From: an uncultured Oscillospiraceae bacterium | Lineage (GTDB): Bacteria > Bacillota > Clostridia > Oscillospirales > Acutalibacteraceae | Direction of reading: 5' to 3' | Assembly (NCBI GenBank): GCA_959601025.1 | Contig: CAUGOD010000036.1 | Coordinates: 1-28,553, forward strand | DNA: 28,553 bases | Shown here: piece after piece, positions 23,037-28,553 of the stretch | Layout of the letters: each line of letters opens with the position of its first letter | Numbering within the stretch: position 1 is the stretch's first letter | Made by a program: the position numbers and the translations under genes | Notes under the pieces: generated by a model | What the model was told of the DNA's origin: nothing | The model's database searches: none | Seen by the model: only the letters and a program-made list of their open reading frames with translations

Positions 23037-23941
23037 TATCCGATGAAACGAACCTCCGGCTCCAACGTCACGCCGTGGTCGCGAAATACCCGTTCCTGCA
23101 CCTGCCGGGCCAGCTCCCGCACCTGCGCGCAGGTGGCCCCGCCGCGGTTGACGACAAAGCCCGCGTGCTTTTCACTCACCTGCGCGCCGCCGACCGCAAA
23201 GCCCTTCAGACCGCTGCTTTCGATCAGCGCGCCGGCGTAATACCCTTCCGGCCGCTTGAAAAAGCTGCCCGCGCTTGGGTATTCGAGCGGCTGCTTTTCC
23301 CGGCGGCGGCGAAGGAATTCCTCCATCCGGGCGTTCACCCTGTCAGGAGCGTCCGGCGTCAGCCGCACGGCGGCGGATACCACCACCGCCTTTTTCTCCA
23401 TGAACACGCTGTGCCGGTAGCCCAGCGCCATATCGTCCTTCGTGATTTTCCTTACGTTCCCGTCCGGATAAAGCGCTTCGGCCCAGAGCAGGACGTCCTC
23501 CATCTGACCGCCGTAAGCGCCCGCGTTCATAAAGACTGCGCCGCCGACCGTACCGGGAATGCCGTAAGCGAATTCCAGCCCCGCAAGCCCCTGCTCCCGC
23601 GCGAAACGGCAGAGCTGCTTCAGCGGCAGGCCGGCCGGACAGACCAGCGTTTCCTCCCGCCGCAGGATCGACCCCGCCGATCCGCCGGCAAGCCGCAGGA
23701 CAACGCCCCGTATACCGTCGTCGCTGACCAGCATATTGGTGCCGTTGCCCAGAAACAGAACCGGGATTTCCTGCCGGCGGCAGGCCTCCAGCACACCGGA
23801 AACCGCGGCGGCGTCCGGCGCGGTCACCAGAAGGTCGGCCGGTCCGCCGATCTTAAAAGAGGTGTATTGCGCCATCGAGGCCTGCTCCTCCGCCGCGCAG
23901 CCCAAAGCGCGGCAGCTTTTTACCAGTTCGGTAAGCCGCAA
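23036..23941 (-). CDS. murB: UDP-N-acetylenolpyruvoylglucosamine reductase
   Basis: Reduces UDP-GlcNAc-enolpyruvate to UDP-MurNAc with FAD and NADPH, the second step of peptidoglycan precursor synthesis. Seen: TSFKIGGPADLL at residues 28-39, LGNGTNMLVSDDG at 64-76 for FAD binding, IPGTVGGAVFMNAGAYGG at 128-145, GYRHSVF at 174-180, catalytic Ser in AGSFFKRP (S226) and the C-terminal LEPEVRFIG with E296. This is a type II (YRxSxF) MurB of 301 residues. I choose TTG 23941 because GGAGGAG lies 6 bases upstream. An in-frame ATG at 24007 would add 22 residues but has no ribosome binding site. It follows glcK after 122 bases. Confidence 0.95.
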   Translation of the reverse strand: MRLTELVKSCRALGCAAEEQASMAQYTSFKIGGPADLLVTAPDAAAVSGVLEACRRQEIPVLFLGNGTNMLVSDDGIRGVVLRLAGGSAGSILRREETLVCPAGLPLKQLCRFAREQGLAGLEFAYGIPGTVGGAVFMNAGAYGGQMEDVLLWAEALYPDGNVRKITKDDMALGYRHSVFMEKKAVVVSAAVRLTPDAPDRVNARMEEFLRRRREKQPLEYPSAGSFFKRPEGYYAGALIESSGLKGFAVGGAQVSEKHAGFVVNRGGATCAQVRELARQVQERVFRDHGVTLEPEVRFIG

Positions 23942-24063
23942 ATCGTCTCCTCCGTCCCTTAAAGAGTCCGCTCTTACAGAGCCAATCCTGCCAGAGCATT
24001 CTTTCATAAGTATACGGCAGGACGTCCGTAATTAGACGCCGCCGGCCGCTTTTTTCGGACGGC

Positions 24064-25041
24064 TCAGGCCTCGAGCTTCCGTTCCTTTACGCCCGACCGA
24101 TCCAGGAAGGCCGCGCCGATGATCCCGGCGTCGTTTCCCAGCGTAGCCACGCACAGACGGGTCTGATTTAAGCTAAATTTGCTGTAGCGTTCCGCCTTGA
24201 TATACTCCTCAATCGGGCGGAGCAGCGCGTCCCCCTCCTTGCAGATACCGCCGCCGATGCAAAGAACCTCCGGCTGGAAAATATTGATTACATTGACAAG
24301 GCCACAGGCGATGTATTGGATATACTTCTTAACCACTTCCCTGGCGACGGGATCGTCGGCCCGCATACCGTCGAAGGCGGTCCGGCCGTCCACATTGTCG
24401 AGACTCCCGGCGATCTCCCACATTTTGCTGTCCGGGTTCTCCTCCATGGCGCGACGGGTCTGCCGGACCAGCGCGGTGGCCGAAGCGTACGACTCCCAGC
24501 AGCCGCGGCGGCCGCAGGCGCAGGGCTCCCCATCCACCATGATGACGATGTGCCCCAGCTCCGCGCCGGCGAAGTTGAAGCCGCCGTAAATTTTCCCGTC
24601 GATAATGATGCCGCCGCCCACGCCGGTGCCCAGCGTGATGCAGACGCAGCTTTTCGAGCCCTTCGCCGCCCCGGCCAGCGCTTCGCCGAAAGCGGCGGCG
24701 TTCGCGTCGTTTTCAAGATAGACAGGTTTCGATAGCAGCTTTTCCAGCTCCGCGCAGACCGGAACCTTCTCGAAATCCAGATTGCAGGAATACTCCACCA
24801 CGCCGCTGACCGGGTTGGCGGTGCCGGGGCTCCCCACCCCGACGGAGAGCACGTCGTCCATGGTCAGCCCTGCCTTCTCCACCGCCTCGCGGGCCATCCG
24901 CGCCATGTCGGAGAGGATCGCCTCCGCCGGGCGAGGCATGGCGGTTTTGCAGTGAGCGGTGCCGACGATACGATAGTCCTCGTCTACCACGCCCGCCTTG
25001 ATATTGGTTCCTCCGAGGTCGATGCCGATACGATATTTCAT
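24064..25041 (-). CDS. glcK: ROK-family glucokinase
   Basis: Phosphorylates glucose at C6 with ATP. The N-terminal phosphate loop is GIDLGGTNIKAG at residues 6-17; the catalytic Asp is in ENDANAAAFGEA (D112). The ROK zinc site is complete: GH at 163-164 and CxCGxxGC (C174, C176, C181) followed by WES. The length of 325 residues is typical. Start ATG 25041 has AAAGGA about 9 bases upstream. It lies 84 bases after hprK, with a small GAGCG/CGCTC hairpin at 25075-25088 in the gap, and before murB. The close link to hprK suggests a role in feeding glucose 6-phosphate under catabolite control, though related ROK kinases can prefer other hexoses. Confidence 0.93.
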   Translation of the reverse strand: MKYRIGIDLGGTNIKAGVVDEDYRIVGTAHCKTAMPRPAEAILSDMARMAREAVEKAGLTMDDVLSVGVGSPGTANPVSGVVEYSCNLDFEKVPVCAELEKLLSKPVYLENDANAAAFGEALAGAAKGSKSCVCITLGTGVGGGIIIDGKIYGGFNFAGAELGHIVIMVDGEPCACGRRGCWESYASATALVRQTRRAMEENPDSKMWEIAGSLDNVDGRTAFDGMRADDPVAREVVKKYIQYIACGLVNVINIFQPEVLCIGGGICKEGDALLRPIEEYIKAERYSKFSLNQTRLCVATLGNDAGIIGAAFLDRSGVKERKLEA

Positions 25042-25125
25042 AACAGAATTCCTTTCCTGATAAGATATTCTACAGAGCGAACGCGCTCGACGGTCGGAAC
25101 ACGCGTTGACCGGGATTTTCCGGGA

Positions 25126-26094
25126 TCAGAAACGGTTCCATTCCAGCTGCACCTCTGGGGACGCGGGCGCTTCGGCGTCCATCCCCAGGTTGTGCATCAA
25201 CTCCTGCGCGGCGTTGTATCCCATTTTCTTCTGCCGGTTGTTCATCGCCGCAACCTCGATGATGATGGCCAGGTTCCGTCCGGGCTTAACCGGGATGGTC
25301 AGCATCGGGACGGTGATGTTCAGAATTTCGGCGTATTCGTTGTCCAGCCCCATCCGGTCGTACACCTTCTCGGAATCCCATTGCTCCAGCTGGATCACGA
25401 TGTCGATCTTTTCGGTCATCTTAACCGCGCCCATGCCGAAAATCCGGCGGGCGTTGACGATTCCGATACCCCGCAGCTCGATAAAATGCCGGATATTCTC
25501 CGGCGCGGAGCCGACCAGCGTTTTGGAGGACACGCGGCGAATCTCCACCGCGTCGTCCGCGATCAGCCGATGGCCGCGCTTGATCAGCTCGATCGCTGTT
25601 TCGCTTTTCCCGACGCCGCTGTCTCCGATCAGGAGGATGCCCTCGCCGTATACCTCGACAAAAACGCCGTGGCGGGTGATGCGGGGAGCGAGCTGTACGT
25701 TCAGATAAGCGATCAGGGTCGCCATGAAGCTGGACGTCGTCTCCCCCGTACGGAGCAGCGGCACGCTGTATTTGATACAGCTGTCCTTCAGCTCGGGGAT
25801 CACGTCCAGATTTCGGGAAACAATCACGGCCGGCGGGCGGCGGGAAACAAAATCATCCACGCGGGAGGCCCGCACTTCGGCGTCTAGGTCCTCCAGATAG
25901 CCGGCCTCGCTTTTTCCCAGCACCTGTACCCGGTCGCTGTCGAAATAATCGAAATACCCGCCGAGCTGGAGCCCCGGACGATTAACGTCGCTGGATGAAA
26001 TCAGAATTTCGCCGGGTTTAACCGGCATATACACGGTTTCCAGTCCGGTTTCCTTGATCATATCCTCAAGAGATACGGTGAATCCTTTCGCCAT
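25126..26094 (-). CDS. hprK: HPr kinase/phosphorylase
   Basis: Bifunctional enzyme that phosphorylates Ser46 of HPr when fructose 1,6-bisphosphate is high and removes the phosphate when inorganic phosphate is high; it is the sensor for CcpA-dependent carbon catabolite repression in Firmicutes. Seen: the catalytic His in RHGVFVEVYG (H142), Walker A GDSGVGKS at residues 157-164, ADD at 179-181 and the HprK signature ELRGIGIVNARRIFGMGAV at 206-224. The length of 322 residues is usual. Start ATG 26094 has AGGA about 9 bases upstream. It is the first gene of the block and is divergent from the glycosyltransferase at 26419. ptsH for HPr is not in the window. Confidence 0.97.
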   Translation of the reverse strand: MAKGFTVSLEDMIKETGLETVYMPVKPGEILISSSDVNRPGLQLGGYFDYFDSDRVQVLGKSEAGYLEDLDAEVRASRVDDFVSRRPPAVIVSRNLDVIPELKDSCIKYSVPLLRTGETTSSFMATLIAYLNVQLAPRITRHGVFVEVYGEGILLIGDSGVGKSETAIELIKRGHRLIADDAVEIRRVSSKTLVGSAPENIRHFIELRGIGIVNARRIFGMGAVKMTEKIDIVIQLEQWDSEKVYDRMGLDNEYAEILNITVPMLTIPVKPGRNLAIIIEVAAMNNRQKKMGYNAAQELMHNLGMDAEAPASPEVQLEWNRF

Positions 26095-26173
26095 AGCGGA
26101 CGTTCCTCTCCTCGTTTACTCATTCGGCCGGAAAGGCCGTTTTTCTCTGGGGCATGGGGCTTATACGACATCT

Positions 26174-26202
26174 ATTATACTGCATTTCAAGAAAAGAATA
26201 AA
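26174..26202 (-). promoter_or_regulatory. Weak candidate promoter of hprK
   Basis: A perfect TATAAT on the minus strand at 26179-26174, about 80 bases before the hprK start. The sequence 17 bases upstream, TTTATT, is a poor -35. The leader also carries a CGGCC/GGCCG hairpin (26126-26140 region). Confidence 0.4.
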
Positions 26203-26323
26203 TATACTTTTTCATTTTCTTCCCGCTGCAGATAAAACTTTGGTCCGAAAGTATAGGAGGAAACAAAGCGGGCGATTGGGAACAGGATTTTACCCGCGCC
26301 GTTTTCCGGATTTTCCACGAATC

Positions 26324-26341
26324 TTATGAAGAACTTCATAA
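26324..26341. promoter_or_regulatory. 18-base palindrome, operator candidate
   Basis: TTATGAAGAACTTCATAA is a perfect 8-2-8 inverted repeat ending 7 bases before the -35 box of the plus-strand promoter at 26349. The symmetric form and position fit a dimeric activator or repressor site. I recognise no named regulator for it; it does not match a cre box. Confidence 0.45.
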
Positions 26342-26348
26342 TTGCGCC

Positions 26349-26377
26349 TTGAAACGACGGGAGGCAGAGTGTACAAT
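26349..26377 (+). promoter_or_regulatory. Near-consensus promoter of the plus-strand glycosyltransferase
   Basis: TTGAAA (26349-26354), 17-base spacer, TACAAT (26372-26377). Transcription would start near 26384 and leave a leader of about 35 bases. Confidence 0.75.
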
Positions 26378-26418
26378 GGAATCATACACCGGAACGAGAC
26401 AAGGAAGGCATGGTAAGC

Positions 26419-27615
26419 ATGAGCAGATTAAAGATTGGCCAATTCAACGATTCCTTTCCGCCGACTATCGACGGCGTTGCCCAGGCCGTGAAAAACTATG
26501 CCGGCGTCATGCAGGAAAAATTTTGCGACGTGACCGTCGTAACCCCAAAATATAAAGACGTGGTCGACAATTATCCTTTTGAGGTGTTTCGGTATCGGTC
26601 CGTTCCTCTGGACAAGCGAATCGGCTACCGGGCGGGGAACCCCTTTGACATTGAAACGCTGATCAAACTGCGGAGCAAGAAATTCGACCTGATGCACATT
26701 CACGCGCCATTCGCCTCCTCGGTACTGGTGAAAAACATCAACCATAAGCCCAAAGCGCCGGTAGTTTTCACCTATCACACCAAATTTGACATCGATATCG
26801 CCAAACGGGTAAAGCTGGCCGGGTTTCAGAAAATCGCGCTCCGCTTTGTGCTGGAGAACATCAACGCCGTGGACGAGGTGTGGGTCGTGACCGAGGGCTG
26901 CGGCAAGGCGCTGCGGAATATCGGCTACCGCGGCGGCTACCGCGTGATGGAAAACGGCACCGACTTTGCCTACGGCAAGGCCGCCCCCGACAAGGTCGGG
27001 GAGCTGCGGGAAAAATATGGTGTAAAGGACGACGAGTTCGTGTTCCTTTTCGTTGGACGGATGATGTGGTATAAAAACGTCCGTCTGATATTGGACTCCC
27101 TGAAATACCTGAAAGCGCACGGCGTACCGCTGCGGGCTTTCCTGGTCGGCGACGGCTTTGACGCGCCGGATATCCGGAAATACGCCGCGGAGATCGGGCT
27201 GGAGCGGGAAGCCACCTTCACCGGGCCGATCTACGACCGCGAATCCCTCCGGGTATTCTATAGTATGGCGGATATGTTTCTCTTCCCCTCCACCTACGAC
27301 ACCTCGGGCATTGTGGTGAAGGAAGCCGCCGCCTGCGACTGCCCCACCCTCCTGGTGCGGGGAAGCTGCGCCTCCGAAGGGGTGGAGCACGATTACTCCG
27401 GCTTCCTCGCCGAGGAAAACGCCGAATCCTGCGGCCGGGTATTGCTGGACGCCTGCCAGAGCCGGGAGCATATCCACGAGGTGGGCGCCAATGCCGGGAA
27501 GCATGTCTACCTGTCCTGGGAAACGGCGGTCAGCCGCGCTTACCAGCGGTATACGGAGATTCTGGAAACCTGGCCAAGCCAGCTCCCCTACAACTCCCGA
27601 AGCCAATGGATATAG
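26419..27615 (+). CDS. Glycosyltransferase, GT4 family, probably glycolipid-forming
   Basis: The only plus-strand gene called. A 398-residue GT-B enzyme with KIGQFNDSFPPTIDGVAQAV at residues 5-24 and FTYHTKFD at 117-124. The C-terminal domain shows FVGRMMWYKNV at 211-221 and a donor motif FPSTYDTSGIVVKEAAAC, where Asp-x7-Glu takes the place of EX7E. The N-terminal pattern resembles diacylglycerol glucosyl/galactosyl transferases and PimB-like enzymes, so a membrane glycolipid role is likely but unproven. I choose ATG 26419 because GGAAGG lies 10 bases upstream; ATG 26410 is only one base from it. It has its own promoter and is convergent with the isomerase-like gene. Confidence 0.87.
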   Translation: MSRLKIGQFNDSFPPTIDGVAQAVKNYAGVMQEKFCDVTVVTPKYKDVVDNYPFEVFRYRSVPLDKRIGYRAGNPFDIETLIKLRSKKFDLMHIHAPFASSVLVKNINHKPKAPVVFTYHTKFDIDIAKRVKLAGFQKIALRFVLENINAVDEVWVVTEGCGKALRNIGYRGGYRVMENGTDFAYGKAAPDKVGELREKYGVKDDEFVFLFVGRMMWYKNVRLILDSLKYLKAHGVPLRAFLVGDGFDAPDIRKYAAEIGLEREATFTGPIYDRESLRVFYSMADMFLFPSTYDTSGIVVKEAAACDCPTLLVRGSCASEGVEHDYSGFLAEENAESCGRVLLDACQSREHIHEVGANAGKHVYLSWETAVSRAYQRYTEILETWPSQLPYNSRSQWI

Positions 27616-27617
27616 GG

Positions 27618-27636
27618 AATCCGGCGGCGCCGGATT
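27618..27636. terminator. Hairpin between convergent genes
   Basis: AATCCGGC/GCCGGATT forms a perfect 8-bp stem with a three-base loop, 2 bases after the glycosyltransferase stop and touching the stop of the isomerase-like gene. It lacks a good T-tract on either strand, so it may act as a weak bidirectional terminator. Confidence 0.5.
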
Positions 27637-28469
27637 TACTCCGCCGCGGCCCAAAAGGCGCGGATGGCGTCCATATCCCGGTTCAGCGTCTGTGTATCCA
27701 CCCCGTCCGGCCGGATACAGGGGGATTCCAGTGTGATCGAGCCGGTATAGCCGGCGCGGATCAGGCCGGAAAAAAAGGCGGGAAAATCCACCGTTCCCTC
27801 CCCGGGGTGCGGGATGGGATACAGCCGATCCCATTCCCGATAGCCGCCCGCATAGTCCCCGATATGGATGTGGCGCACCTGCCCCGAGCGGAACAGCCCG
27901 CTCTCCAGAAACGCCGGCAGCTCCCGATGAAACTGGGCGGGGCGGGTATCCAGCGTAATTCCAAGCGACGGATACCGCGCGGCGAGTTCCTCCAGATGCC
28001 GCAGGGGGCTGCCATAAACGCACACGCAATTTTCCACAGCCAGAACCAGCCCGTATTCCTCTGAAACGGAGAGCAGCGTCCCGCAGCGGTCGCTGATCGT
28101 CTCCATATACGCGTCGGATTCCGGCCGTCCCCAGATATGGCAGACGATCTTTTCCGCGCCGAGCCGGCGAGCAAAGCGGCAATTCTCTGTAAAGCGCCGG
28201 CGAGTTTCCTCCCCGGCCCCGGCGGAGGGATCACTCATCCAGTCGCCGATCGCCTTATCGGCGTGGACGACGGGACAGGACAGACCGTGTTCCCCACGCA
28301 GGCCGTACAGCGCGGCGATTTCATCCAGACAGCCGTACCATTCCTCGTAAACCATGACCTCCAGCCCGTCGCACCGGAGAGCCGGCGCCGCCTCCAACGC
28401 CAGCCGGGGATTCCGGCCGTTCACCCTGCCGGTGAAGGCTCCCGTAGAGCAATACAGCGGATTGTTCAT
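27636..28469 (-). CDS. Sugar-phosphate isomerase/epimerase-like TIM-barrel protein
   Basis: A 277-residue member of the xylose isomerase-like/AP endonuclease family 2 TIM-barrel group. Putative metal and active-site residues are spaced as in the family: E37 in DGLEVMVYEEW, H111 in VCHIWGRPE, E146 in LAVEN, D174 in TLDTRP, HIHIGDY at 200-206, HPGEG at 221-225 and E248 in ITLESP. Such proteins isomerise or epimerise sugars, inositols or hydroxypyruvate-type substrates; which one applies here is unknown. Endonuclease IV-type DNA repair is unlikely given the divergent motifs. Start ATG 28469 has GAGGA 7 bases upstream; the frame stays open into the hairpin region at the right edge, where GTG 28535 is less likely. 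Confidence 0.82.
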   Translation of the reverse strand: MNNPLYCSTGAFTGRVNGRNPRLALEAAPALRCDGLEVMVYEEWYGCLDEIAALYGLRGEHGLSCPVVHADKAIGDWMSDPSAGAGEETRRRFTENCRFARRLGAEKIVCHIWGRPESDAYMETISDRCGTLLSVSEEYGLVLAVENCVCVYGSPLRHLEELAARYPSLGITLDTRPAQFHRELPAFLESGLFRSGQVRHIHIGDYAGGYREWDRLYPIPHPGEGTVDFPAFFSGLIRAGYTGSITLESPCIRPDGVDTQTLNRDMDAIRAFWAAAE

Positions 28470-28504
28470 CAGCAATTCCTCGATATCAACAAGATAAAGA
28501 TAGT

Positions 28505-28552
28505 CAAGACCACCGGTAGAACCGGTGGCTTGCACAGCCCCTAAAAGGGGCT
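28505..28552. repeat. Twin hairpins at the right edge, possible mobile-element end
   Basis: First hairpin: CAAG-a-CCACCGGT, loop AGA, ACCGGTGG-CTTG (28505-28532), a 12-bp stem with one bulged A. Second hairpin: AGCCCCT, loop AAA, AGGGGCT (28536-28552). Two closely spaced hairpins, one with a bulged base, resemble the sub-terminal palindromes of IS200/IS605-type elements. The window ends here, so no transposase can be seen. Confidence 0.45.
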
Positions 28553-28553
28553 A

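Noticed and set aside
21189..23240. 683-codon plus-strand open frame antisense to whiA and rapZ
   Set aside because: It lies opposite two well-recognised conserved genes, lacks any recognisable domain and is a product of high GC content.
26123..26147. Plus-strand terminator (CGGCC/GGCCG stem then TTTTT) before hprK
   Set aside because: No plus-strand gene reads into it; the stem is only 5 bp. It may stop antisense transcripts, but the case is weak.
26428..28182. 584-codon minus-strand open frame across the plus-strand glycosyltransferase and beyond
   Set aside because: It is antisense to one confident gene and out of frame with another; its composition is shadow-like (many Gly, Arg, Pro and His).
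1..28553. CRISPR array, rRNA or prophage genes
   Set aside because: No regularly spaced repeats, no rRNA-like sequence and no phage structural, integrase or lysis genes were seen in the window.

Overview
The window looks like chromosome of a fairly GC-rich member of the Clostridia (Firmicutes), plausibly Oscillospiraceae/Ruminococcaceae. The support is the gene set (HPr kinase HprK, WhiA, RapZ, ROK glucokinase with the Cys zinc site, TagD-type cytidylyltransferase), strong AGGAGG-type ribosome binding sites, frequent GTG/TTG starts and tight head-to-tail packing. I name no species. Twenty-five of the 26 genes I call lie on the minus strand; the one plus-strand gene is the glycosyltransferase at 26419-27615.

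Left region (1-11437): a cell-surface polysaccharide cluster, transcribed right to left. From a promoter near 11567-11595 it runs: WbuB-like glycosyltransferase, VanZ-family membrane protein, GT4 glycosyltransferase, LicD-family transferase, TagD-type glycerol-3-phosphate cytidylyltransferase, another GT4 enzyme, an O-antigen ligase/polymerase-like membrane protein and a Wzx-like flippase. Most of these genes overlap or are separated by a few tens of bases. A 338-base AT-rich leader with its own promoter then precedes a second block: DegT-type aminotransferase, PglC-like phosphoglycosyl transferase, and the start of a UDP-GlcNAc 6-dehydrogenase-like gene cut by the window edge. Together they can make an amino-sugar precursor, start the lipid-linked unit, extend it, decorate it (probably with a phospho-substituent), flip it and polymerise or ligate it. 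A tRNA 3'-end remnant lies directly upstream of the cluster, which suggests past integration at a tRNA gene.

Middle region (11727-17242): a GtrB-like polyprenyl-phosphate glycosyltransferase, a LUD-domain protein, exonuclease III, IspF, IspD and a GNAT acetyltransferase form a minus-strand run with a good promoter in front of the GNAT gene. pfkA follows upstream with its own promoter and a strong terminator.

Right region (17525-26094): dnaE, whiA, rapZ, murB, glcK and hprK, a housekeeping block joining replication, cell-wall precursor synthesis and carbon-catabolite control. Intercistronic hairpins occur in several gaps, and yvcK, often found between rapZ and whiA, is absent. A divergent intergenic region (26095-26418) holds a near-consensus promoter and an 18-base palindrome for the plus-strand glycosyltransferase. 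A sugar-phosphate isomerase/epimerase-like gene follows in convergent orientation. The window ends in two consecutive hairpins that resemble a mobile-element end.

I did not find a clearly new multi-gene system. The best leads are the LicD-TagD pair, the tRNA remnant and promoter-proximal terminator at the head of the polysaccharide operon, the palindrome at 26324, and the terminal twin hairpins.
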